A DNA stretch of 64,000 nt from the NCBI RefSeq assembly GCF_020360975.1, contig NW_025408671.1:2108001-2172000 (forward strand). The letters run 5' to 3'. The DNA is from Hirsutella rhossiliensis. Taxonomy: Eukaryota > Ascomycota > Sordariomycetes > Hypocreales > Ophiocordycipitaceae. Below are positions 8,222-18,034 of this stretch, in pieces. How positions within the stretch are numbered: position 1 is the stretch's first letter; every line of letters begins with the position of its first letter. Under the pieces are notes generated by a model that worked only from the letters and a program-made list of their open reading frames with translations, had not been told where the DNA came from and did no database searches. The position numbers and the translations under genes are program-made.

Positions 8222-9161
8222 TCAACAGCTAGAGAAGGTCGTTGGGCACGAGCTGGGCGGAATCCTTACCTTCTTTACTAACCCGTCCTTTGGCTGATCT
8301 GGCGGCTGCGATGTTACCGGAAGCTCTAGGGTTGGTGGAAGAGCGACGACTATTTCGTCTAGAGTCCCTAGACTCTTCTCTCGAGCTTTAGAAGGCACCC
8401 GCTAGGGCCGCGGCTTCTATTACGTACTTTCCCGGCTTAGACCTTTAAGATTATCTCGAAGTTATTAACTAGCCGCTTTCTCTTGCTTCTTCGCTTCTTT
8501 TTCCTATAATTTTCGCTCCCTTTTCTCCTCTCGCTACTTCTTTCTTTCTAATACCTACTCTTTTTACTCCTCTACCTTTTACTATCGCTAAACCCTCTAG
8601 AATTCCCTCTAGATTACTTCCTCTTTCTTCTAGACCTCTATCGCCGCTTTCTTTACTCGAGCTTAAGCTACTTTTTACGGGCTAAAGACCTAAGTAGAGT
8701 TAGGATCTATATAGTTAAAGAGATAATCTTTTAAAGCTATACTACGCTGCCTACGCTATTTCTTATAAATTATAGTCTTACGGAGTCCCTTATTCTTATA
8801 TCTAAGTAGCTTAACCTTAGATTAAAGGCTTTTAAGAGTGCTCTTTAGCTTTTAAGCACTAACTTTAGTATTAGCGGTAGATTTATTAACTATTTTATCG
8901 ATAAGCCGTCGTAATTCTTAAGCGGTAGGTTACTATAATACTAAGGAGTCTTCCGAATCGCTGCCTATATTAGAATCGTTATATTCCTTCTTTATAATCT
9001 ATAATAAGATAACTTCGGAGTCTAAAGGTAGGAGGCCGGTCTATATCTACCCGCTTATAATATTTTCTAGGGAGAAGGACGCCTCTAATATATTCTAAAA
9101 TAAGGTCTAGAATTCGCGTTTAGATAGCCTAATAAGTCCTTATATTTTTACTATCTACTAA
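8222..9161 (-). pseudogene. pogo-type transposase, C-terminal part (split by G1)
   Basis: Read on the minus strand from the G1 insertion site, one frame (ignoring RIP stops) gives a region like the end of fungal pogo/Fot transposases: a segment of the TGLLPLDSEVIL kind, then a long Lys/Glu/Gln-rich helical tail, ending at a TGA at 8222-8224. The first half is saturated with RIP stops, while the last ~55 codons (8224-8390) contain essentially none, so the mutation boundary falls inside one coding frame. The N-terminal half is at 38587-39640. Confidence 0.7.
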
Positions 9162-9166
9162 ATAAG

Positions 9167-9636
9167 TATAATAACCGGTGTTATTCCTAAGGGATAAACC
9201 TATCGAGGGGTTTATATTAGTAGATATAATAGGGCGTGGTCTAAGTAATAATAAGTATATTATATTAGTAATAAGTTAGAGGTTATAGACTATAGACTAT
9301 AACTAGGTAATTAGAATTAAAGATAGAATCGTAATAAAGATCTATATTAAAAGCTATCGAGCTATTTATCTAAAGGAGTAAAAGTAGGTAGCTATATATA
9401 CTTATAGAGACTATCCTTAGATTACGGTCCTAGCTATAATCCCCTTTATACTTTACTATAGCTTACTTATAAGCTATGCTCCTAAGTAGTAATCTATCTA
9501 TATAAGGCTTACTTAGCTTACGTACGCTCTAGGTAAGCTAAGCCTAAGTAACTTCTTATCCTAACTATTATTCCGAGCCGCCTTATTACGTAAACGTAGC
9601 TAGCTCTCTTATAGCCCGCTAACTATAGTCGTAATA
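9167..9636 (-). repeat. 3' LTR of gypsy G1
   Basis: 470 bp, homologous to 38112-38581, 56608-57077 and the LTR starting at 63945. Ends TATAATAACC and GTCGTAATA are RIPped forms of TG...CA termini. Confidence 0.92.
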
Positions 9637-10047
9637 TAATATCTCCCCTCCTTTTAGTCTTATCTATAAGACCTACTACTACCTTAGCCGCCGTATATAA
9701 ATATACCCTTATCGCGTGTATATATATTCCCTATTTATTCTTTCTATCCCTTAGGATATACTACTAATAGTATATCTAGTCGCGTATTAAAGGATCGTTC
9801 TTATAAGACCCTCGAGCGTATTTATTTAGCTAAGTCTATTAATCGTCTTAGTTTTAACGTTATACTATATTCTTTCTATTTATCGCGCGGCTTTTACTAT
9901 AAAATATTAAAGAAATCTTCTAAGTATACCGAATATATATAGTAAGGGTCGTTCCTATAATACGTTAGGCATAGCGATTAGCTCTTATAAGTAACCTTAT
10001 TATCCTACTTATTATTTATAGCTAATATATATCCTAGTATCCCGAAT
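9637..10047 (-). other. G1 3' internal region with polypurine tract
   Basis: Next to the 3' LTR the minus strand carries a purine run AAAAGGAGGGGAGAT (about 9641-9655), the usual plus-strand primer position. G3 has AAAAGGAAGGGAGAT and G2 a purine run at the equivalent place. The rest is noncoding in every frame I read. Confidence 0.7.
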
Positions 10048-10399
10048 AAATCTAGAGTCTAATCGATTAAATAAAGAAGAAGAAATTACTAAGGAGCGAA
10101 TATTAAAAGCTTAAGCCGACCTAAATAAAGCCTTAGCTCGTTTAGCGTAGCTTCGCTATTAAAAGCGCTAGCTAAAGATAAAAGGTACCGAGATAGTCTA
10201 TTAAGGCCTTTATTCCTTAGATAACCTTAATAAGGCTAAGCGCTAAGAATCTAAAGCGGTAGTCGATATTTAGTCTATAGGTAGATTTAATATAATTAAT
10301 TAAAATACTATTAGTTTATTAAGCGATTTTATAATACCTAAGGTAGATTTTACTATTAGAACTATTAAAGTAGAGAACTATAGTAGGTTAAGTACTTAA
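10048..10399 (+). pseudogene. Antisense coiled-coil ORF relic in gypsy G1
   Basis: Between the integrase end and the 3' LTR, on the strand opposite to gag-pol, one frame reads through about 117 codons with only RIP-type stops. It gives a heptad-like, Lys/Arg/Leu-rich helix (for example KERILKA, LNKALARLAQLR, QLKIKGTEIV) followed by an acidic segment and the end IKVENYSRLST. The same frame with the same end is found in G3 (57490-57837) and, diverged, in G2 (51993-52341). Short coiled-coil hypothetical proteins of this kind are common among ascomycete gene predictions; the function is unknown. The true start is not identifiable after RIP. Confidence 0.6.
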
Positions 10400-10875
10400 G
10401 TAGTTCCTAGGTATTTTCTTTTAGTCTATATCCCTTTTACTTAATAAGGTATTCTTATTACTAACCTTATTTTCTTATATTTAGTATTTATTTAGCTTTA
10501 TATTCTTAATTATCGTTAACTTTGATTTTTTCCTATAGTTTAGCGTTTTATAGTACTAGTTTTAATAATAAGATATAAAATATCGGGTATATCTATATTA
10601 TTATTAGTAGCGAAAGTTCGTAGTTAACTTTTAAAATAATTTTCTTAACCTTAAATAGTCTAAGTTTCTTAAAATCTAATTTATTACTTAGTTATTTTAT
10701 TTTAATATTTTATTATATAAGGTAGACTATATCTCCCTCTTAAAAGATTAGTCCCTATAATCTTTTCTAATTATAGTAAGTAGATATTTATTCTCTAATA
10801 AATTAAAGTTCTTATTATATTTCTTTATATAATTTTCGTAGCTAATCTACTTATAGTATTACTTATTTTACTTAT

Positions 10876-11077
10876 TGTGGGTAGGCACCTGCGGCAGCTG
10901 CTGCAATGAGACGGTACTAGGGTTAACCTGTGATGTTGTATTCGTCTTGATTCTCTATCTAAGGAGGCAGAGGCCAGCGTGGAGAAAGGGGGCACGCTGC
11001 CCTCAGCCGCACACGTGACCGTACGGGTCACGTGCCAACCATGGTTGGTCACACCACTAGATAGATACATTCCTACA
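10876..11077 (-). repeat. 3' LTR of C1
   Basis: Plus-strand ends TGTGGGTAGG and CATTCCTACA, that is, minus-strand TGTAGGAATG to CCTACCCACA. It contains two adjacent palindromes (see 11012-11048). Confidence 0.93.
11012..11048. promoter_or_regulatory. Back-to-back palindromes in the C1 LTR
   Basis: CACGTGACC (11012-11020) and GGTCACGTG (11026-11034) form a 9-bp-arm hairpin with E-box CACGTG cores, directly followed by the perfect 14-bp palindrome CCAACCATGGTTGG (11035-11048). The same arrangement is in the other LTR. Such sites often bind dimeric regulators; that is inference. Confidence 0.45.
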
Positions 11078-11290
11078 CAGGCAACTCTTCTTTGCTGTGA
11101 GAAGCACAGCAACACCTTGAACGGGTCTAAAGGATAGTAGCGTTAAGGCCGTGAAGGAATGTGCCGTGAGGGCGTGTCATTATTGCGAAAAAGTGGGTCC
11201 GACGTCTTGTTCTTAGCTGTAGATATCGGGGAAGAAGTGAAGGGGTCTTCCTGATAGGAGCAATCATTTGATCATAGGGATAAGGAGCGG

Positions 11291-11824
11291 TTAGGAACGT
11301 TGTACGTATCCTTCGACTCGAATTGTCAGACTATTGGTATCGATGAAGCGTTCCAGGGCTCGGTTTGGTGATGCTTTCGTCATTGCATCTGCTGGGTTGT
11401 CTGCGCCGTTGATCCAACGAATATCTGTTATCTCTCTCTTCTCGTATGACTGGCGAAGGGCCATGATATCAATCATCAATCGTTTTTCCTTCGTCGTACC
11501 GAGCTTGACTAGGCATTCGTAGAGAGAGTACGAATCCGTACAGACGATGAGAGGGATAGGAGGAAGGTTGAGTCGTTCCGTAATTATCTTCATAGTCATC
11601 GCAAGGGAGATGCCTATGTCGAATCCGTTGGCCATACCGTAGATCTCTGATGCTAGGACGCTACGGGTAACACGTTTGCACTTTGTTGAACTCCAGTGTA
11701 CGATGTTACCACTAATCTCGAACTGTTTTTCTTTGTGGTTTGTCTCGTTAACGAGGGTAATGACGAATCCTAGTTGGGAGGATAAGTCCTTGTTGTTTGC
11801 GAAAGAACCATCGGTGAAAACCAT
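11291..11824 (-). CDS. C1 Pol: RNase H domain
   Basis: The frame starts near the copia RNase H signature FTDGSFANN (about residues 3-11), with WSSTKCKRVTRSVLASE at about 44-60 and a further acidic DSYSLYE segment near residue 116. These match the four-acid RNase H fold that removes RNA from the RNA:DNA hybrid. The methionine shown is internal; the natural product is part of the Gag-Pol polyprotein. It is in the same frame as the preceding piece ending at 11927 but separated by a stop. Confidence 0.8.
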   Translation of the reverse strand: MVFTDGSFANNKDLSSQLGFVITLVNETNHKEKQFEISGNIVHWSSTKCKRVTRSVLASEIYGMANGFDIGISLAMTMKIITERLNLPPIPLIVCTDSYSLYECLVKLGTTKEKRLMIDIMALRQSYEKREITDIRWINGADNPADAMTKASPNRALERFIDTNSLTIRVEGYVQRS

Positions 11825-11926
11825 CAGCTTGCAGTAGCTAGATCAATTGGTTTGTACGTGAGGCCACGTAGTTGGTGATCCATTTGCCATTGCAGTCGCT
11901 TGTTCAAAATTGCGTAATCTTTATCC

Positions 11927-13379
11927 TCAGGGTCTGTACTTGGGCGGCGACTGAAACATCGAAAGAAGCTTCCGGTTGAGCAATTGAAGCAATGTATGAG
12001 GCTCGCGCTCGTTCCTCAACGTAGCGCTGGTGACGATCAATTGCTTTAGGTCAATGGTGGTCATTTTTGCTGCTTGTCCCTTCTGTTGAAGTAAAAGGGA
12101 TCCTTTCTTAAGGGGGTTATTATTCAGCAACGTCAGTCTTGCACCATTAAAGTCAACCGTTGTTCCGTATGTGATGTCAGTCTTGGGCTTGGAACGAAAT
12201 TCTGCCTTTTGTAGCTCTTCTTCTTCACGGGTAGAAAAGTTGTTCGTTCCAAGGATGAGGTGTCATCAGTTTGCATTCCAACAATACCGAGCGTGTCAGG
12301 GCCAGTATTCGAAATCAGTAGGCAGGAGTCATAGGTGGAGGTAGACATATCCAGCTTTTCGAGGTGATGCTGCTGATATGTGCGGAACCAATGGACTCCG
12401 GCTTCTGCGATACCGTACAGGGGCTTAATAACACGAATAATTGTTCTGTTAGGTATTTGCCTTGTAGTTCCGTGGGCAAATACGTAAGAATGGTCCGGGA
12501 AAGCTTGGTCTGGGATTGCGGGTATGCCTGAGTGATATCACGGAGGAGAGGGTTATGCCGTAGTTTTGAAGAAGTCCGGGGCAATAGCGAGGATGAGTCT
12601 CTGGCTAACGCGTTGAATTGTCGGAGATTGCGTCAGGAGGGTGGTCTTCTCAAAGTCGTTATGTCCTTGAATAACAAGTCGAGACTTTTCGTAGGGCTTA
12701 GTGTTGATTCCTTTGACTTCACGAACCATTCGAGAGCGAAAGATTCTATAGTTTCCATGACTCATTTGATCGTATCGTTCAAATTGGAATACACCGCGCC
12801 AACGAGGTCAGTAATCTCTTTGTTATCGGATTCTTCGAAGGGGTCACCAGGAGAGGTGATTATGCCATCAGACCGTAGCTTGAGGGAAAGAGCTTGTGCA
12901 TCTTCCTCCTTTGGGTCAAGAAGCTCTGGTCTACGGCTTGGGCCATCATGATCAAATCCTTTGGCTTGTTCTTTGATCCTGGTGGGCGTCCTCTCTGCGG
13001 GGGCGGGGGTTCGGGTCGGGCAGGCAGGTCCGTTAGGTCTTAACGGGGTCTTGAGCCGGTTGTTCATTAAGATCTGAACGAATGCCTGAGGGTCTGTGTC
13101 GTGTAGGGTCGGAAAGAGTGGTATCATCACGCAGATACGGTTGTACAAGGGTCGATCGAAAGACTTGGGGCCGTTGACTGTGTCAATGGTGATGTTATGG
13201 CTATCAATCGATGCAATCTTGAAGGGTCCTTGCCAACCGTCTTTCTCTCCAAACGCGAACTTCACTTTGCAGCGGGAGGATAGCACTTCTGTCGTGCTCG
13301 GGCCGTTGCGTGCATGGAGGGCATCCTTAACTCGTCTTTCTGCCGAGAGTTGGCGGAGCATTTTCATCGCTTTCTGCAT
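11927..13379 (-). pseudogene. C1 Pol: integrase tail and reverse transcriptase, frameshifted
   Basis: The sequence is spread over successive frames: 13379-12762 (integrase C-terminus, then a Pro/Thr-rich linker), 12765-12553 (RT start with SRLVIQGHND and LTQSPTIQR), 12584-12315 (palm with RDITQAYPQ), 12348-12133 (the catalytic GMQTDDT, Asp pair at 12267-12262) and 12130-11927. The frame steps all go the same way, as one-base losses would give, and several sit at runs such as CCCC. The catalytic motif is QTDD rather than the usual YVDD. I infer one ancestral frame broken either by real decay or by consensus errors. Confidence 0.75.
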
Positions 13380-14748
13380 AGCTTCCGATCTTTTGAGGGT
13401 AGAAGCGGAAGGGGCGAGTCTGTAGATACGCGAGGGTATGCGCCGAAAACAAGCAACGTAGGCACAAGACCGTCAGGTCCTGCCGTATCATTGATTGCTT
13501 TAACAGCCATTTGAAGGACTGTTTCGGCGGAAGTGGTGTGGCCAATCTCAGCATGGAGGATGTTAAAGGCGCGTCGGAGGTGCGTGATAGCGTTCAATCT
13601 TTCCAATGGACCAATGCGTCTCAACAGGTACTTGAGAGCATTTGATTCCCATAATCTTTGCTTCGTTCCGGAATTCGAGAGAAGCAAAGTTAGTTCCTGC
13701 ATCATGACGGAGGGTATCAGGAGGTCCAAGATACGTGTCGATCCAGAGGGTCCGGAGGGTCTCCCATGTATCTTTAGCTGACATTGACGGTAAAAATCTG
13801 GCTCCTTGAAAGCAGTAGCTGAGTCCACAACGTGTAGAACAGGGCGTTGTGGTGTTCCTAGGTGCATCACATCAACGATGATTTCGTAGTTGAACTCTTG
13901 ATCATCGTTAAGGGTGAACTTGAAGCGGCGTGGGGCTTGTGAGTGCATTTGACAGTGGTGACAGAACTTAGAGATAGTCTCTAATGTGTCTATCGAGACG
14001 TCACTGTGCCCGGCTTGCTTCAAGAGGTGATGGAGCCTAGGGACTGCTGGGTGTCCAAAGCGTCGGTGAAGTGTACGAATCTCTGTTTCCGTAAGAAACG
14101 AGATGGACTCTTCATCTTTCGTAAGGAAGAACCAGGGATGTCCCCATTTGCGGATGACTGGGATGCTGGTAGGGCGATTAGTACAATGATTACTACAATT
14201 GATGGTATCTGTGATGTTATTGAAATAGATACCAAGTCGATCCATATCAGCAAGGCAGAGCAAAAGGGAGTTGGGGTTTGAAGGATGTGGAACGTGATCC
14301 TTCCGAGGGGTGTTTTTAGGCAACTGTGCCAAGGAGTTAATCGTGTCGCCGTTGCCAAATTTGATGGAGGCCTGGCCGGATGTAGAGCTGTCGAGAGCTA
14401 CAGAAGGATCTTCTCGTTGTAGGGCGATGTACTGAGAATATCCTGCTGTGGAGAATGTTGCTGCACCTGTGTCGATCATGATACCTTGGAATCTATCCCT
14501 TGAATAGCGATCTTCAATAATAAATTGCGAGGCTGGAACAACGGTTTGATCCGTCTGATAGACGTCTTCTCCTGTGATCAAATGATTGAATGCCTGTTGA
14601 CAGAGCATTTGGCTTGCTTGCCATTGTTCCGGGTGATCGTTGGTGCTATTGTCATGTTCTTCCCATGTATCTTCAGTGTCATCAAAGCTGCTCATCTCAT
14701 GACCTTCGTAGTCTAGAATATAGCCTCCGATGTCCGTGAGTTGTACAC
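13364..14748 (-). CDS. C1 Pol: protease and integrase (two compensating frame steps)
   Basis: From 14695 the frame contains the protease core IMIDTGAATFSTAGY (about 14491-14447), then an HHCC integrase zinc domain with RRFGHPAVPRLHHLL and CHHC near 14060-13950. The catalytic core starts with the Asp of VDVMHL. Between about 13805 and 13590 the true integrase sequence is in another frame: Asp of RHDAGTNF at about 13703 and Glu of KIERYH at about 13595, 35 residues apart as in a DD35E integrase. So two nearby indels cancel. The link with gag also requires one frame step near 14775. Confidence 0.8.
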
Positions 14749-16641
14749 CTATGAAGTGGCATTGAGTGATATGTTGGTCCTTGGCCTTTGTCGTTCATCC
14801 GTAGAGTGTTTAGTTGACCAACAGCCTTCTTGTCCACAAACAAAACACTTCTTTGTCCAGTTGCGGTTATTGTAGCTAGGATTGTAGTTACTACGGCTTT
14901 GAGGCCGGTAGTTTCCACGGTTGTAGCTTTGTCCGTATCCGCGGCTGGGTCGTTGACCTGAATATCCGTATCTGCCTCGAGAGCGGTTGTTATTGTATCG
15001 ACGGTCGAGGTAGTACTGATGGCGTGGATCGTTATGATCGAATGATCCAGCAAAGTCAAGGGGAAATTGAGAAGTTGTTATGAGGGCAAGATGGGTTTCA
15101 ACGGATGCACGAAGATCTGCAAGAAGGTGCTCGACGTTATCGGCGGGTTTGAAAAGAGCGTATTGGAGTTCGGGTACTCCACGGCATGCTTTCATAAGCG
15201 TTGTACGCAGTAGAAGGTCTCCTCCGTACTCCCTGCCAAGGGCTCGTTGGCAGAGCTGAAGCTTATCAAAGAGGGTTTGAAGCACTTCGTGGGGGGTCTT
15301 CGAAGCATCTTGGGCACGGATGGAGTTAAAGGTTATTGTTGTCCAGTCAGTATGGTAGTGGACATGGTTGACTTCCGTGTCAAAGTGTTGTTTGAAGATA
15401 TCATACGCTTGTCGGAACGTCGTAGCCCATGTGATCTTATCAAGATAGAATCTTTGGGCTCTTCCATCAAGGATCCGGGGAAAGAGTGCGTGAAATTGTG
15501 ACGGTTTCACTTGGATATGAGAGCAGTTGCTTAAGAAGAGGCGGAGCTTATCATCAAGGAGATCGTACGGCTCTCCTGTGTAGTTCCGATCTTTGTTCCA
15601 GGTCTTCATAAACTTCTGCTGGATGTCGCTATCGACGATAGCGTTCGGGATGTTATCCGGGGGGAGTTTCATGTATTCTCCAAAGGTTGCAGGGCCGGAT
15701 AAGTGTTCGGGGATGGGGTTGGTGACGGGTTGGACGAGATCGGGGTTCTGGAAGCGGTAGGAAGTCGGATGAATAGTAAGAGAGGTCGGAGCAGGTTTAT
15801 CTTGGATAGTCGGAGCAGGAGTAGGTGCGTTAGGAGGGCTCGTTAGGGTCTTAATAGGTTGTGGTTCGTTAAGACCTTGATGAGGTGCTGCTAAGGGCGT
15901 AACTGATGGTGAAGGAGGTTGAGACGGATGGGGATTAGTGGAAGCATTTGATCCTAGTAATGCTGTCTGCCTCCTGAAGGCAGCAGTCCTCTCATCAAAC
16001 ACCATCTCCGTAAACTCCTGCTCTGGCCAGGTTTGTGGGTTCTCGATAGTTTGTAATATGAGAAATTGTGTTGCGAATTTCCCTTTGTGAACCTGTGTAG
16101 ATACCTCTTTCCTTAGTAGTTTCCTGAGGGCTCTCTTGTATTCATTCGGGGCGCGGTCCCATGTGTCTTCGGTCCATTCTTCAAAATGCTGTTGGAAGTA
16201 ACCAAGGAGGTCGTATCCTTGATCACTGCCAGATTGAACGATGAATATGAACTTTGCCACATATGTCGTTACTGCGATCTTGTCCTTTTCGTCGTGTGTG
16301 ATATCGTTGTCCCAAAGGTCGATATTAATTTGTCGGAATGCGGATGCTTGGATGTCTAGTGCCTGCATCTGGTCGCATATTTCTTCGAGCTGGGCTTCTG
16401 GGGACATAGCTCGGGCGGTCGGGGCTATCGTGATCAAATGAATGAGACGATGTGGGGTTCGTATTGGTCTCTTCGTATACGAGTTGTCGCTAATAGGAGG
16501 TCGAGCGTCGCGTACTAAGTAGGTCGTTCGCGGCCAGACTGAACTGACGGGGATCTTGCTACTTAACGTCAAGGGTCGAACGTTCTTACTAGTTGTTTGC
16601 GATGTGGTCGCCTGTCGATTCCGGTGCTCACGGCTAGGCAA
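14749..16641 (-). CDS. C1 Gag
   Basis: This 630-codon frame has a charged N-terminus, a probable alternative start at Met79 (MSPEAQLEEICDQMQALDIQ), a Pro/Thr-rich middle (about residues 225-300), a helical capsid region (about 305-530), a Gly/Arg/Tyr-rich RNA-binding-like stretch (RSRGRYGYSGQRPSRGYGQ, about 560-580) and a CCHC-type knuckle CFVCGQEGCWSTKH near 603-616. The last ~15 codons are out of the frame that continues to protease, so a one-base change near 14775 probably cut a longer Gag-Pol polyprotein. Confidence 0.88.
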   Translation of the reverse strand: MPSREHRNRQATTSQTTSKNVRPLTLSSKIPVSSVWPRTTYLVRDARPPISDNSYTKRPIRTPHRLIHLITIAPTARAMSPEAQLEEICDQMQALDIQASAFRQINIDLWDNDITHDEKDKIAVTTYVAKFIFIVQSGSDQGYDLLGYFQQHFEEWTEDTWDRAPNEYKRALRKLLRKEVSTQVHKGKFATQFLILQTIENPQTWPEQEFTEMVFDERTAAFRRQTALLGSNASTNPHPSQPPSPSVTPLAAPHQGLNEPQPIKTLTSPPNAPTPAPTIQDKPAPTSLTIHPTSYRFQNPDLVQPVTNPIPEHLSGPATFGEYMKLPPDNIPNAIVDSDIQQKFMKTWNKDRNYTGEPYDLLDDKLRLFLSNCSHIQVKPSQFHALFPRILDGRAQRFYLDKITWATTFRQAYDIFKQHFDTEVNHVHYHTDWTTITFNSIRAQDASKTPHEVLQTLFDKLQLCQRALGREYGGDLLLRTTLMKACRGVPELQYALFKPADNVEHLLADLRASVETHLALITTSQFPLDFAGSFDHNDPRHQYYLDRRYNNNRSRGRYGYSGQRPSRGYGQSYNRGNYRPQSRSNYNPSYNNRNWTKKCFVCGQEGCWSTKHSTDERQRPRTNISLNATS

Positions 16642-16852
16642 ACTAGCGGGCGATCGTAATCAACAGTTGGAAGGACTCTCGCGCGGCTGGGCAAACCAGC
16701 GGGGAGATTCCTTGTTCTTAGCACAAATAACCTTCTTCTGAGCGCTACCAGGGCCACAGTAAAGTGACGCGGACTATAGCACCTTCGAAGGTTGAGGAAT
16801 TTGTCTCTTCTACTTAGCTGTCTGTGACGGGCGTGGGCCGGTCACTGATCAG

Positions 16853-17054
16853 TGTGGGTAGGCACCTGCGGCAGCTGCTGCAATGAGACGGTACTAGGGT
16901 TAACCTGTGATGTTGTATTCGTCTTGATTCTCTATCTAAGGAGGCAGAGGCCAGCGTGGAGAAAGGGGGCACGCTGCCCTCAGCCGCACACGTGACCGTA
17001 CGGGTCACGTGCCAACCATGGTTGGTCACACCACTAGATAGATACATTCCTACA
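16853..17054 (-). repeat. 5' LTR of C1
   Basis: 202 bp, reads the same as 10876-11077 by eye. The internal sequence next to it on the minus strand (CTGATCAGTGACCGG) is the expected primer-binding position but is not the methionine type seen in C0, C2 and C3. Confidence 0.93.
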
Positions 17055-17059
17055 CTTAT

Positions 17060-18034
17060 AGTCTTTATTAAGTAACCTTAAATACTTCTAGATTATATCT
17101 ATAATTAGCGTATACTAGTAAGAGCTTAGTTATTTCTATAACTAAGCTATTATAAGCTAGTTACGCTATTAATAGCTATTTAACTTAATTGTTTTATTTA
17201 TAGCTAATATAGTATTATAAATATTATTTAAGCGTTTAGTTAAGTCGTTCTATTTATCTATCTATTTATAAGTAATAAGCTATACTAAGCTTATATTTCG
17301 TCCTTAATTATACTATAAGAGCTTACTAAAACTTAGCTATAAATATACTTCCTTTATTAAAGATAATCTCGTTTAGTAGTCTATAATTACTAATAATTAT
17401 TTATAGGAATATATATACTAGCTCTTTTATATTACTTATTTCTTTATATAATAAAAAGTATTTATACTTTATTAGTTTATTAGTAATAATAAATATACTA
17501 TTGTACTTAACGTTAGTTATAGGTTCTTTTAATAGTAATAGCTTTATAATATAGTTAAAAGCTATTAAATCCTATGGTTTTTCTAGTACTAGTAGCGGTT
17601 ATAATTCTCTATATAGTTTATATCGTTTAGCTTTACTTTATATATAAAGTTTATATTCTTTAATAACTTATTATACTACTTCTTTAAGCTTTAAGTTATA
17701 TTATTATTTAATCCGTTTTATTATTCTTTAGATTCCTTAGTATCTATATATTAAATATTTATATATATCTTATATAACTTTATCTTATAATTTTAGTAGT
17801 ATCTAGATTTTATTTTTATATATTAAAACTTCTAAATATCCTATATTATATCTATTTAGTACTTTATATTCTTTTATCTGTTTTAGGATCTTTTAATAAG
17901 TTAAGTCGTTAGGTTATACTTTAAATATTATATTTAGCTATCGTTGCTAGTAGTTCCCGTTTTTATTAATTTCTAAGAGCTATCCTTTTACTATAGGTAC
18001 CCCTATATCGTAGTTACTTCGTCGACTAAGGGTA
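17060..18034 (-). pseudogene. gypsy G1 integrase region, RIPped
   Basis: Minus-strand reading through RIP stops shows the Ty3/gypsy integrase core: a hydrophobic start of the WDSIAFD type, a YNSIFIITNKLIKY segment, then NEIIFNKGSIFIAKF (the SDRG...F region) and LSIAYH (STAYHPQTD region). Catalytic Asp codons have become Asn. The sequence continues on the other side of C1 (10875 and lower) and of the pogo element (19890 and higher). Confidence 0.8.

Larger units (their letters stand above)
10876..17054 (-). mobile_element. Ty1/copia element C1, young and non-RIPped
   Basis: It is flanked by the duplication CTTAT (10871-10875 and 17055-17059) with 202-bp LTRs at 10876-11077 and 16853-17054 that I could not tell apart. 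On the minus strand the order is gag, protease, integrase, RT, RNase H, the copia order. It interrupts the RIPped gypsy G1, whose sequence resumes seamlessly, yet it has normal CpA/TpG content, so it inserted after G1 was mutated. Despite the matching LTRs the polyprotein frame changes several times. Confidence 0.95.

Noticed and set aside
8237..8252. GGGCACGAGC as a fourth mini-element end
   Set aside because: Only one end-like word, within the transposase C-terminal codons, with no core or partner repeat.
9176..9636. LTR starting at TGTTATTCC (9179)
   Set aside because: The preceding 12 bases are shared by all copies, and including them gives matching inverted ends and a perfect ATAAG target duplication, so the LTR starts at 9167.
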